Assembly: GCA_039881145.1 (NCBI GenBank)
Contig: JAYKKI010000037.1
Coordinates: 18,045,001 to 18,109,000 of the forward strand
Length of the DNA stretch: 64,000 nt
Origin: Druceiella hillmani
Taxonomy: Eukaryota; Arthropoda; Insecta; Lepidoptera; Hepialidae
Reading direction: 5' to 3'
This document shows, in pieces, positions 25,566 through 37,590 of this stretch (position 1 is the stretch's first letter; the number at the start of each line of letters is the position of its first letter). Made by a program: the position numbers and the translations under genes. Below the pieces are notes generated by a model. The model saw nothing but the letters and a program-made list of their open reading frames with translations. It was not told where the DNA came from and ran no database searches.

Positions 25566-25994
25566 AAAATGTTACACGAACGTTGGAGTGGACCATGCAG
25601 ACCTACTTGTTGGATATTGTTTACCCGATTATGAATTATAATAAATAAATAATATTTATTTGGGTTTATTTTTTAAGTATGATATATTTCTTTTATTGAT
25701 TGACATAAATCCATAAAAGAAACATATCATATAATATTAACTTTTATTCACACTTAACATAGCATTTTTTTAAAATTAACAAAAAATAAACAAAATCTTT
25801 TTCTTCTAGTTAAATGTAACTCTATTATTAATCAACAATCGGTCAAAAACATTAAGTTTTAATAGCACATCTTTATAGAAAATTAGAACATCTGTACAAA
25901 AAAATAACTAAATGTAACTCCGCATCATTATCATTATTACAATCAGCGCACAAAAGTATGATGTGTCCTAAACAAATATGTTTGTTGCCATTTT

Positions 25995-26563
25995 CGAAAA
26001 TGTTTTACAGGTAGAGATATATTTTGGAGTGTAATGGGAATAAAGAGATTTTATTCATTCATTACAAAATAGCCTTTGATGGGATCACTACACGAAAAGA
26101 AAGAAAATTTACAGACAAATTGGCCTTGATAAAGGAATTTTTTGAAAAGTTGGAAATTGTAGCGCGAATAATTCTTGTTTAGGATATTTATGTGTTGATG
26201 ATATGTTGGTAAAATTTAGTGGCAAGGGCTCATTCAGAATGTTTATCAAAGTAAACCTGGAAAATATGCCTTGAAAATTCAGTGTATTTGCGATGCGAAG
26301 AAACATTACTTGCATAACGCTTTTACATACTCTGGAAAACTTTTTACCCAAAGAAATGTCCCTTTTACAGTCCCAACTCAGGATGTATAAAAGTTTGTGT
26401 TTGAAAAACGAATTCTGTCAACGTCTAATGAAGGTGAGCTTGTTCCTAGCGTTTCTAAAAAACTAAGATATTATATTTGCCCGATGTCAAACGATAAAAA
26501 GAACGCTAAATTATGTAAAACTTGCAAAAAAAGTATTGACAAACCTCATTAAAAAAACCCAAA
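25995..26563 (+). pseudogene. piggyBac-type transposase relic, internally deleted
   Basis: Several frames together read as piggyBac transposase. RDIFWSVMGIKRFYSF (about 26013-26063) is followed by FDGITTRKERKFTDKLALI (26077-26130). Next come CVDDMLVKFSGKGSFRM (26191-26241), which holds the first catalytic Asp, and CDAKKHYLHNAFTYSGK (26289-26339), which holds the second. VPFTVPTQDV then ends at a stop near 26389. The C-terminal cysteine-rich tail YYICPMSNDKKNAKLC..C (26470-26553) follows almost at once, so the region with the third catalytic Asp has been deleted. At least three frameshifts and an in-frame stop (after NLENMP) are present. The N-terminal third is also missing between the TTAA end and this block. 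This is an inactive copy of a cut-and-paste transposon with TTAA targets. Confidence 0.88.
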
Positions 26564-27022
26564 GAAAACTAAAAATTTTGTAAACACAAAAATATGTGCT
26601 GTAATTTTGTTATAATTGTTAGTTCTTTTTATTTTTTATTTGTATTTGATTTTATATTCCTACTATATTGCAAAAATACTTAAAGTTTCATCAGAATTAG
26701 AATTGTGCTTTAAAAGTGTAAACCAAAAAGATTTGTTTCTATAAAAGGTTTATGATTACTGTTAAGTAATTTTCAATAATTATTTATAAACATATTTTGC
26801 GGATAGTTTTAGACCCCACGATGTTACCAAAAACAGCGCGTATACTTACAGGTTAAATAATGTTGGTGCAGAACCCATGTAGTGGAAACCCGGCTTGATC
26901 TTGGTCGGTTTTCCGATTGCGTGACGATATTATTTCGTATTTTAGTATAATGCATTTCAAAAAGTGGATACAGGATAAAATATGACGTAGATATTATTTC
27001 ATACAATGAGTATCATTAAAGG
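26564..27022. other. AT-rich stretch, no piggyBac 3' end found
   Basis: I searched here for the mirrored CCC..GGG end with TTAA and did not see it. A 60-codon minus-strand frame at 26824-27006 has no motif. Confidence 0.45.
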
Positions 27023-27076
27023 ATCACTGCCTTAATTATCAACACTATTTCCAGTGTTGATAATTAAGGCAGTGAT
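27023..27076. repeat. Perfect 24-bp hairpin
   Basis: Arms 27023-27046 and 27053-27076 (ATCACTGCCTTAATTATC.. and its exact complement) flank a 6-base loop ATTTCC. Arms this long and exact in decayed DNA suggest a recent event or a functional fold. Confidence 0.95.
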
Positions 27077-29583
27077 ACATTTTTTCCTTGGAATTTTCTT
27101 TACTAAATTGATTTGGTATAATTAATTTTTAAAAATTGGCTTGTATGCTCATAACAAGCTAATTCTGAAAACAATTTTTTGTCATCACTGTCATTTCATA
27201 ATGGCAAAGAAAAAGAAATCACATGAAATAAGCATGTGGTATACTAAAAAAGAAAAATATTTTTTAAAAATTGTAGGAATTTTGAAGATCAAAGAGCAAG
27301 TTGCCATCAAGTAGCCAGTTGGCATAACATTTCAGAAAATGGAAATGGGAAAACTTTTTACATATTATGCGTAATTCACATTTGGGGCGACACTCGACTC
27401 CCCGTCTGAAAACTCTCAGTCGCGTTATATTTTGTTGTGTCACTTGACCCCAAGTGACTTTATAACCGGAAACTAACGTCCCTTATGTATGATTAGTGAG
27501 CACGAACAAAGAAATATACCTCATTCAATATCTACCTTTAGTAAAAACTTTTCGTTTGGACCTTTAATAATTTTAATTGAACAAAATTTTATCATTTTTA
27601 GTTATTTCTTTGCTTTATGTAACCCACTTAGATAAAATTGCGATATGTTTAAGTAAACGTTTGATTAAATTAATTACGTCATTGTATATAATCGCCCATT
27701 TAGGCTTCCCTATTTTCATTGCGTTCTTTAAATTTTTAACAGTTTATACAATACGTGTAAAAAAGTAATGTAACAGATATAATTCTAAATTAGTAATCTC
27801 ATCTATAATTGTAACTGTAGATAAATCATTTCATTCCATATCTTCATAACCATAATTATGAAGATATCAACACATTTACTTAGTCAAATTTGAACTTTCA
27901 AAGGTATCGAGTTCCATAGATTGAACAATTTTCACTTATGAACATTTTATCCAATTTATCAGTATATATGGAATTTAGTTTTACCTTACGAGTTCATATT
28001 TTATATCGTATACAACACTTTTTAACAATGGTATATGATATAGACTTGCACGTTTTCCAAATACTTCATGTTTCACTAAATTTAAGTGCGACTTGATATT
28101 TGTTTTAAATATAGTTCCATGTGAAGGAAGGTTACTGATAATACAAGGTCTTTGTCAGTCGCTGCCTTAGATATATTTCCCGTATAATTTGGTCTGAGAA
28201 AATATGTAACAAAATCTTACTAGAATAATGCGATAAAATTCTGATGGCGCATCAAACAAAAGGCTGCACATGGAACTTAATTGACTAAGAAGAGAACACT
28301 TCAATATTCACAAATTGGTTTTGCATTGAAACGCAGAGAAAACGTGGCCTTCCGACGCATACTGACCGCGAACTATTATGATGAAACTAAAGAGCATTGG
28401 CAAGGCCTGGATTTAAATAAAGCGTGATTGACAGGATTGATCAGCGTCGTGAAATACCGTTGATTGTTGTTTGCTCCGCTAGGAGGATGTAGGATATGCA
28501 GAAGAAGACACACTTTGAGGCATCGCTTCTCAACGTGATGAATCCCTCGATCCCCTTAATTTACAACTATTTGTCATAATTAATTATTAAGAGCTTTTTT
28601 TTTTAAAACAGTGTATTATTCTCACATTTACCTGCCACGTTTACATAGGCTACATTACAGTTAATGTGGTATAAATCCATTAGCAGCTGAGAATGACAGT
28701 TGATTCAGTGTCAGTAATGACTTATTTCATGCCATTCAACGGGCTTTTAAAGCTTTTAGAAGATTCCCGCATTTACGATCAGTATACCTCACCCAATATG
28801 AATAGAATCTATTCCTACCCAATTATTTAATAAATACTTTAAATATTTCTAGCATAAAAATTGTGATAGCTCTTAAATAGCTTTTAGTTCGATCCATTTG
28901 CAACCCATTCGAGGTTATTTAAAAATATGCTAGATCACGATTGTATTTGCCATGAAGGTTGTTTTAATATGATCTCGGCCATGAAGGTGGTGGATTTGTG
29001 ACTGATCTTCATAGTTATTTGTGACAAATAAAAAAAAATTAACTTTAAAAATTTATTTTGCATGTTGTCAGGACTTTCAGTTTTAAAATTGCTTTTCGTG
29101 CATTCTTTTATTATCTTTTACACTATTATGTATTGTATATTTTATATCATCTAAACAGTCGAGAGCCATACGGACATATTACTGAGATTAATATATGAGA
29201 AGATTTTATAGGTACCGGAAGCAGAAATATTCTGCAGTTAAAACTTTCAACGAAGTTTTAACTGTCTAAATCTAATTTAACTAATCAAAAATTATGAATA
29301 ATCCATTTAAGGTCCATGGTTTTAACTTTATTGATATTACGTATCTAAGAACGAACGCTCTGTTTTTATCTTACTTTTTTCCAATAGTTCTATGACAGCT
29401 CTCATCTGTTATCATGAAATTTAACAAGACATTGCCTAACTGTATAACTACTACTTTGTACAAAATTTAACGTTAGTAATTTTGTCGATCAGCCAAATTA
29501 CCTAAAAAAGAATATTTTGATGGATTAGGCACGATTAATTTCATAACCAATTGAAATTACTCGTTTACTGATAATTACATAGT

Positions 29584-29584
<1 letters not shown>
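27077..29584. other. AT-rich stretch, one GC-richer patch
   Basis: A small palindrome lies at about 27838-27867 (ATATCTTCATAA and TTATGAAGATAT). The patch at 28240-28560 is less AT-biased and may be a very old transposon piece, but no reading frame gave a family match. At 28950-29000, ATGAAGGTTG and ATGAAGGTGG are near repeats. Confidence 0.35.

Positions 29585-29676
<92 letters not shown>
29585..29676. repeat. (TA)n microsatellite, longest in the window
   Basis: About 92 bp of TA with a single G interruption at 29610. Confidence 0.98.
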
Positions 29677-29677
<1 letters not shown>

Positions 29678-30284
29678 TTATATATACATGCTGAAGTTGC
29701 AGAAAATATTCAGTCTCCTAAACAAAATCGACACATTCTTTAGTTTTTTCCAGAATTTAGCGTAATCGTTGCATTGTATTTGATAAAATAAAATACACCA
29801 AATTGAGGAAGATGCTAAATATAATGAAATGTGATCAATAACATTTTATTTTCATTTCACGTAACCTACTTTAAAATATGGAAGATATTTTACAATTTTC
29901 AAACTTGGAAGATATCTCACAGTTTTCGAACTTACCGTATTTAGTTTCTCTTTTCATAAATTTTGGACACAACACATTCTTTTTTTATAGTTTTTGGACA
30001 CAACACGTTATTTACCGTTTTGTTTCCATGTGAGAGACACAAAATACTTAACTACATCCTGTTGACCATATGTTTGGGCGTTTTTCTATTTTTATATTTT
30101 TAAACATATACCATTTAAAATAAAATAAATATTTAGAAATTAAACGCGTTTTGAGATCATCGTAACTAGTTCTTTACCATTCAATTCCACATGATTGATT
30201 AAATTAAAAGAAATACTTAACTTGCACCCTCCAAAATGTTCTTATAACTACTACTAAGTGCCCTTTTAAAAATAAATGTATCTG

Positions 30285-30411
30285 TGCACACACACGCACG
30301 CAAGCAGGCACGCATGCACGCCCGCATGCACACACACGCACGCTCATACGCACACACACGCACGCACATACGCACACACACGCACACGTACACATATACA
30401 CACTCACATAC
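30285..30411. repeat. Compound CA/CACG/CATG microsatellite
   Basis: It mixes CA, CACG, CATG and CATACG units over about 127 bp. It is much richer in G and C than its flanks and gives false Thr-His or Val-Cys repeat peptides on the two strands. Confidence 0.95.
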
Positions 30412-31411
30412 AGCCAAACTTTCACACACTGGGGCTATATTATCTTTAACATGGTTTAGCATCCCGTCAAATTTAAAGTTTCTACATCAAATAACTAACA
30501 AGTGAGTGATTTTATAAAGATCACAGTTTTCCTTTTATGTTACGTAACCCTAAAAATTAATACAAACATTGAGTGCCATATAGTATATGCTACACTATTT
30601 AAGTCACTCGCAAATAGTCAAAAGAAGCGAATGGTTGGTATTTTGAACTTTAATGATTTGAACGTTAAAATGAAATGACCGTGACTATTGTTATTTTTAT
30701 GAATGCATTAGTATTAAATGATTTCAAAAGTAAAATGCAAAGAAATATATTTATTACACGTCTTAAAGCCTAAAAATGGCTCAGATGTCCTTCTAAAAAT
30801 TTAGAAAAAAAACATAAAACAGTAAATACTACCAAGAAGTTTTGATGTTAGTAATAGTAGCTGGCGTCGACTTTTTTTGTCGAAAATCATCGTAATTCTC
30901 TTCACATAGTGGCGCAAATAAACTAAAATTCACAGTATGAAGAATTGAAGCGGTTTATGCAGTCTGGTGCTTTGATTATTTGCTACTAGATTTTATTAAT
31001 AAATGACTCGTTGCTCTTGACATGAAAAGTTATAAAAAATCTCTACATGAACCAAAACCACAACAAAGGTGATACTTAAACAATGTTAGGAAATATAAAA
31101 TAATTAATTTAATTCTTAAAGTAATTTAATTATTAACGGTAGGTCTGGGAATTGAAAATAACTCGTCCAAGTGGACTATATCTTTTTCTCGCTTAAATGA
31201 ATCCCCAATCGATCCCTGGGAGTCCATATAGTTCACTTTGGTAATTATTGCTATAAACGAATTATTGTTTTTACTTGAAGGAAAGTTTCAAATTTTGAAC
31301 ATGGGAAATAATTTTATTATATTAAATTAATAACGTTCACAAATATTAAGTTTCCGATTTGATATTTTTCTCAGTATTTTCAAATATTGAATGTATTTGG
31401 CTTAATTATGT
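30412..31411. other. AT-rich stretch, nothing recognised
   Basis: At about 31150-31240, GTGGACTATATCTTTTTC and AGTCCATATAGTTCAC form a loose inverted pair. No coding sign. Confidence 0.4.
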
Positions 31412-31522
31412 ATCTTTGCTAATAGCCCATTGAAGATGTTGTAATACAATGAAACCTAGGTCCTGGTAAAGAACGTATAGAAAGTAGAAATAATACTGCA
31501 TCACGTAGTTTCATTTAATTGT
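31412..31522 (+). repeat. Dispersed hammerhead-like repeat, copy 5
   Basis: Plus-strand copy starting TCTTTGCTAATAGCCCA. The CCTGAAG word is ATTGAAG, and GGTCGTGG is GGTCCTGG, so both strands of the putative stem I are damaged. The hairpin and GAAACCTAGG are kept. Confidence 0.85.
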
Positions 31523-33588
31523 CAGTATTTTCAACATTTTTTTCTACACCATTTATATTTTTTTATTTTAAGGAACAAGAAAATAAATTACATATCTCTT
31601 AAATCGTGGATATAATAAGAAAGGAAAATATGCCAAAATATTTCATAAAACTGAAAACGAAACGAAAAATAAAACTGACTTTCCTTTCGCAATGAAGTTC
31701 GTTCTTTTGGCATATACTTGATTTTACTTTTTTTATTTGCATGATCGCTTTAAAATTGTGATGTTATGTTTTGGAAAGTAAACTATAAATATAGTATTTA
31801 AGAATGTTTAAGAATCTGGTATTTCCATAGTAAACCGTCCTCAAAGCTGCCTTTGAAGTCTATGTGAAGATCAATTATATGTTAAACGTAGGCTGAAATG
31901 TTGCCCTGCATAAAACTCAATTCGCGTCTTCGTTGTCTCGTTTTAATCAATTAATTCTGGGAAGACATTAATTGATTTGGTTTTTATCAACTTCAGACTA
32001 TCATCTTCAAACTGTCATTTAATCTCGTTAAAATTAATAATTAAATCTAATGATTATTCAGTCAAAACTTTTCTGTTTACTTAACTTTTAAGTTCATTTC
32101 AATTTTCACATCAACTATATTCACTATTTCGATTTCTCCACCGCTAGAACAAAATGGCAGATAAATCAGCATATAACGTAGGCCTTCAGTACTGGTTGAA
32201 AAAATATGTGCAAACCTTTAACTACGTAGAGCCATTATAATTGTAGCACGCCTTTCGAAAACCGGTTCACTCGGATTCGACTACTGCCACTCTAGATAAT
32301 TTTATATAATGTACGTTACCATGATGCCTAAGTTATAAAAATATAATTACACAACTATTATATCATAATCAGTTAATTATATAAATCAGCTTATTGATTA
32401 CACATATTTAAAAATGCGGCAATTAAAATGTAATAGTAATGAAAAAAAATCAGGGGCAACTTAAATATTTAATTATATCTAAGGAAATATTCTTTCGATT
32501 ATTTATGAAAAATAAGACATGGAATATAATAATACGTGAATTAATCATCCATTCAGGAACAATTAATAACTAGTGCTTATTTACAGAATATTTTGTAGCT
32601 AGACGCATATTAGTGCGAACACTAAGTAATTCCTATCTTGAAATAAACTATTTTCAGTCTCAATAAATAATGCTATAAAAAGGTGTAGAAATTTAAATAA
32701 TAATTATCCTTCCCAATTACGCACCTACGTTTCCACAGTCGTTCTATATTTTTGCCATTTAGGCATATAAAGACCATATCACCTCTTTTTCTTTTCATAT
32801 TTTATGTAGAGATGGCTTTGTTTACTTTTACTAAAACCCAATAAATGCATATTATAAAAGGTTTCTGTGTAATATGAAACATATTGTAGTTGTCACATTA
32901 TAGAATTAACGAGACCCTAAAATATATTGTTCATAAAATCCCCTAATATTTTTGAAAGTATAAAGAACGTATTTAGTAACATAAAGTAATTATTCAAATT
33001 ATATACAGAAGCATATAAGTGTTGATGTTAAGCCAAAAATATTGAACAATTTCATCAATGAATTTATAATAACTTTTGAAACTCTAACAGAAACGGTTAT
33101 GGGCAGGCTTTCGGTCAAACTTTGTATTAAACAAGTAGGTGAATAAATAGATATGGTAGAATAGAAGATATATCTCTAGGAATAGAAATGGTAAATAAAT
33201 GAATGTCGATTTCAAACTTCATTATCACAAAGTAAGTTAGAAGACAGTTAAGTTGTTTGGAGTTAACATGCAATTTATTACACTTCTAATAATTTAACTC
33301 TTTTAAAAGACTCTTTTTTTTCTGGTATTCTTACCCTAATTCTAAATGAAATATTTTCTTTTTTTCCTCCAACACTATTTTTATTAAACGGTTTTTATAC
33401 AAGTTAGAACAAATACTTTTTTCAATGAATTTCATAATAAATACTGACCTTTTTTGTTGTGAGCACTTTTGTTATACAACATCCTATACTCTCGTAACTA
33501 GTATAATTTAAATACGTTAGCAACTGGAAATTAGACTGAAACCATTTATTTTTTTCATTCTATTTAGACACTTTATTGTGAACTCACT
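31523..33588. other. AT-rich stretch, nothing recognised
   Basis: No open frame above 60 codons, no tandem array and no transposon motif. Confidence 0.5.
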
Positions 33589-33688
33589 GGTAAAGAAATT
33601 AAAAAAAGTAGAAATAATACTACATCACGTAGTTTCATTTAATTGTGAATAATGCATTTCTACAAAATTAACGCCAAATATATTCAAT
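33589..33688 (+). repeat. Dispersed hammerhead-like repeat, copy 6 (5' truncated)
   Basis: It begins at GGTAAAGAAATT, so the hairpin and core are absent. It continues furthest at the other end, through GTGAATAATGCATTTCTAC to ACGCCAAATATATTCAA. With copy 2 this defines the tail of the family. The 5' truncation with an intact 3' part is the pattern left by target-primed retrotransposition. Confidence 0.85.
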
Positions 33689-34739
33689 ATAATATTAATT
33701 GTTGACTGAAATGCAATCTCATACCTGGTTGTATTAACAGAGGTTTTATCACTAATATATTTGTGTAGCATCCCAGTTTTAGAAGTTCAATACCTTCATT
33801 AGATTCCAGTTTAAATAAAAATTCCACGAAATGATTACTTTTATATTAATACTGCAAACTGTGAAACAAGAAGCTTATTCAGATTGTTTTAAATATTTAA
33901 CGACATATTTTTGAAAATATGTTAAATTAGCCAAGAAATTATGTGCTTTTCGGTATCGGTAGGCCATATCTTTTTTCTTCCCTCTGATGACGATCTATAC
34001 TTCAATATTTTTTTTTAACTTTATTCATCGTTCATGAAAAATACATTGAATAATATTGCACAAATTTAAAATTTAAATATTTTCTGTGCTGTGTTGTTGT
34101 AAAAATTTAAGATTTAAATATTGTCTACTTTCCACACATTGTATAACTTCACCTACAATCTGAAATTATAAATCACAAGCGCCTATAGCTCTCTTTTGGT
34201 AAAATTTAGCGTAAACAAACTAATTAATAAAAAATTAGTAGGAATAGTATTAAATATCCCAAAACACAAAAACCTAATAATTATTCTTCCTAAAATGTAA
34301 TATATTTCTGACGAAAAAAAAAGTCTAAAAAAAAAAGTAAAGTCTTTATGACGAAACTAAATAACAATATTCATTTCAAATGTATTTCTAACAAACTGCC
34401 CAAGATATTTAGCAGAATTGAGCACGATTGTATGAAAAACAAAATAGTTTACTTGGAAATAGAGAGGGGGGATTGGTGCCTTATATTAAAGTAACAACAT
34501 ATTTACAAAAATAATTGGAGAAACATTTTCTGCCTCCGAAACGTCCCTCTTTAAAATTTTAGATTCTATTGAATTTTTTCAAAAACTTGTGTTTCTACAC
34601 TTAACGTAAATAAATGAAAAAGTGATGTTATTGATACGCTATGTATCAATCAGACATGTAGTTATATACTTCAAGTCTAAGTAAATAATTGAATTTTCAT
34701 AAATTTATAAAAAAAAATACTTTCTATTTGCTCTGAGAT
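33689..34739. other. AT-rich stretch, nothing recognised
   Basis: Poly-A-like runs occur at about 34312-34340. No coding support. Confidence 0.45.
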
Positions 34740-35210
34740 GACAAATTGTCGAGAATTAAGGAATTTTGTTTCGTAATTCCAATTTGGCTTTTATGATCTC
34801 TAATACCTAAATATTTTTCACAAATATTTACATTAGTTCTGTCACAAACAACGTCATAAAACTTCCTTTGCTAGAAATCCTGTAATTGTGGTTTTAATTA
34901 CTTTCACTAGACTGATACTTACCCCACCCCCTCCCCCGGTAAATGAAATCCACTTCTTGAATTAGTGTGATATGTCCTTCAGTGGTTACAGTCCTGTAGT
35001 TTTTATAACTTTTAAAAAAAATTCAGAGTTATGTCTTTCCTTCCCTCAAAGTATAATGCAGAAACTTCTTTAACTTTTGTCTTATTTTAATGCTCTCTTT
35101 CCCTAACTTATTTCTGTCAATAACCTTGACACCAGACCCAATGTCGTGCAAAATAGATGATGCAATCACTGCTGCTCTTCTGTCTGCCATTTCATGTCTA
35201 TAACATATTC
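34740..35210 (-). pseudogene. Transposon-derived reading frame, broken; family unnamed
   Basis: Reading the minus strand from high to low coordinate gives four colinear blocks in changing frames. They are MADRRAAVIASSILHDIG with KVIDRNK (35190-35110), LYFEGRKDITL (about 35054-35020), TEGHITLIQE (about 34990-34960) and VCDRTNVNI (about 34849-34823). I recall a large group of uncharacterised arthropod transposon ORFs with blocks of the form SDRAAAAIAS..LHD, LYFDGRKD, TEEHI.LI.EPG and CDGTNVNTG in this order. The Asp in the last is probably catalytic. Stops and frameshifts separate every block. A possible upstream continuation (SPVSSASGRCNRAG near 35315-35275) is weaker. I cannot assign the superfamily from memory. 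Confidence 0.6.
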
Positions 35211-36239
35211 ACAGTAAGGTAAGAAAGTCGATTTATTACAAATTTTATGGTTTTGATACAAATACCTGCACGATTACATCTTCCGGACGCCGATGATACC
35301 GGAGAGGTAATCACTTCCAAATCAACTGATATAAAATCGACATCCAAGGATGTTTTTCAATGGATTTCTCGTTCTTGTTTCCTCTTTTAATTCGATTGTA
35401 ATTTTTTTCTAAGAGTAAAGCCGATCCCGCCTATTATTATACTGCAAGAGGTTCTTTGGTCCAACAAAAATATTTATTTAAATTTTGGAACTTTTCTCTC
35501 TTTTTAAAAATGCTTTTCTTTCATCGTTACATTCACGAGCTGGAATATCAAAGAGTTACCTACTGCTTTGTCGAAAACTTTCAACCTTCTCAGGGAAAGG
35601 TTTCTAGACTGATTTGAGAAGATTTTTGCACTTTGAAAAACAAAAGTGTAGTTACAAAAAAAAATATTATCCTCGCGCTATCCGCCTCTCACTTTATTTC
35701 GAGTAGACTGTGCGATCATGCTCCTTCAATCTTCATGCGTAAAAGAATAATATTGCCATCAGCAAATGAAATAAAATAAGACCGCTTGGTAAAATTTTAC
35801 ATATTTTAATAGCAATAAAACTTGAGTCTGTAACCAATTTTATTCAAAAGTTCAATGAGTGTGTGGAGGCCGTTGCTATAAACCAATTGAAATAATATTT
35901 TACATGGGTAAATTTAAATTAAATGGCAATATATTATGGCAATTATACACCCGCGAAAAGAAAAAATAAATAATTTTCCCTATTTTTCTTACAAAGTCTA
36001 CATACGTGTATTTTCCCGAAGCTGTTGTAAGTTAACTTAAAAATTGCTCTTAATCTAATTATATTTTTGCTCTTAATATTTCCTAATTGATTGACATAAA
36101 TGAGTGCTTTGAAATTTCTGAAAATAAGGCAAATATTTTTAGCATACAAATCGTTAAATATGCCAATTACGTTAATTCCAAACACATTCATTCCAAAAAC
36201 ATAATTTTCCAGGGGAAAATGATGTAACGTGTTTGGAAT
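35211..36239. other. AT-rich stretch, possible upstream part of the neighbouring relic
   Basis: The minus strand at 35275-35400 keeps a mildly coding-like composition. From 35400 to 36239 nothing is recognised. The 82-codon minus-strand frame at 35943-36191 shows no motif. Confidence 0.35.
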
Positions 36240-37095
36240 TAACTGCTCATGAAACTGTTCACAGATGCTTTGGAAGATGTCTACAAAACCTTAGGTTGGA
36301 AAGGACGGGGCATCAATATAACTTTTGAGTAAATTCTGAAGTTTGGTAATGATATTGTAATTATAGCAAATCCATGGCAGGAGTTGGAGGAAATGCTAAC
36401 TAATTTAAATGATTCTTCTAGACGAGTGGATCTCCGTATCAACTTGACCAAGACGAAAATCATATTCAACTCGTAGATTGTTCTGAGACCGGTCAATTAT
36501 ATTGACATAGAAGCCGTTCAAGAGAACCTCTACCTGGGGAAAATTATTCAGCTGGGTAGAAAGAACTTCGACAAATAAGCTTACAGGAAAATTTGTTCCA
36601 TTTTTGGAAGCATTTGGGAATTTGCGACAGATCAGATTCACCTCACCAATTTCGTAGTCACTAAAGACGAAGGTTTAAAATTAGTACGTTCTGCCCATAA
36701 TTACTCATGATGTTGAAACTTTAAGCTGAACTGTGAATGTAAAGTTGCCCGGCAAGCGATAGCCAGAGCTATGGTCGGGTGTAAAGGATAAAATCTAAAA
36801 TTAAGAAGTCCGACGGAGAACTAAAGAAGTCTAAGTAGTACTTTACATAATCAAAGGGAAGTGGTCATGACCAGATCATACTTACCAAAGAATCAGAACC
36901 GATTGCATAGGAGGGTTTTTGAGTGGAGACCACGAACCTTGAATTGCACTATTGGATGGCCCCCAAGTAGATTAATTGACTATAGAAAAGTCGGTGAGAA
37001 GTGGTTGGACATAGAAGGACAGTGTGTGGTATCGTGCCTTAGGAAAGGCTTATGCCCAGCAGAGGATAGACGCAGATAAGAATAGGATAGGATAT
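36240..37095 (+). pseudogene. Non-LTR retrotransposon (RTE-like) reverse transcriptase to C-terminus, broken
   Basis: The plus strand reads KLFTDALEDVYKTLGWKG, a stop, then KFGNDIVIIANPWQELEEM (FGND at 36342-36353 replaces the catalytic FADD). It continues with VDLRINLTKTKIIFN and ENLYLGKIIQLGR, typical of the palm and thumb of insect endonuclease-reverse transcriptases. Downstream come YVLPIITHDVETL and KVARQAIARAMVGC. Next is the C-terminal VFEWRPRTLNCTIGWPPSRLID (36918-36980), then, after a frameshift, YRALGKAYAQQ (37033-37065), matching the usual W-SLGEAYVQQW end. Multiple stops and frame changes are present, and one of the two active-site Asp is changed to Asn. The 5' half (endonuclease and fingers) is missing, as expected for a 5'-truncated LINE copy. 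The 3' edge runs into AGAATAGGATAGG, a likely simple tail. Confidence 0.88.
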
Positions 37096-37304
37096 ATAGA
37101 ATGGTGATAATGACAATGAAGATAATTTATGAAGCAAATAATAATGTAAGAATTCAGTGTTTATATAAATTAATTAAGTATTGAATTTGTTCCAATTGAG
37201 ACATTTGTTATAATCGAATGCGATAAATAAACGTCATCTGGAAAAATAGTAATAAATATATTTGAAAGTTATGGCAAAAAACTTTTATATTGGAATTAAG
37301 AAAT

Positions 37305-37460
37305 TAGCTACGGTCGCTCCCTGCAACTTCGTTCGCCTAGAATTTGTACAACATAGTATTCTGCAATCAGTTGTTCACACCTCGCTCCACAACACCCCGC
37401 ATGCCCGTGCCTGCCGCTAAGATTACGCCTTGCTCGCCGCTATAACAATTTACATAGTGT
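37305..37460. other. GC-richer patch beside a microsatellite
   Basis: The minus strand contains GGCGAACGAAGTTGCAGGG and AGCGACCGTAGCTAAT. This recalls the GC-rich 3' ends of some insect retroelements. It is too short to assign. Confidence 0.3.
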
Positions 37461-37471
37461 AAGCAAAAAAA

Positions 37472-37472
<1 letters not shown>

Positions 37473-37556
<84 letters not shown>

Positions 37557-37590
37557 TATATACATATATGCATATATGTATATATGTATT
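37473..37590. repeat. (TA)n microsatellite with TG and CA interruptions
   Basis: Two TA blocks joined by TGTG, ending in ATATGCATATATG units. Confidence 0.97.

Noticed and set aside
28230..28560. Less AT-rich patch, possible Tc1-like or LINE remnant
   Set aside because: Three-frame reading of both strands gave no ordered motif set that I could tie to a family.
30204..30505. Three overlapping frames rich in Thr-His or Val-Cys
   Set aside because: They come from the CA/CACG microsatellite in three frames and carry no other coding sign.
36281..36641. Two minus-strand frames of 71 and 78 codons
   Set aside because: Antisense shadows of the reverse-transcriptase pseudogene, whose plus-strand motifs are clear.
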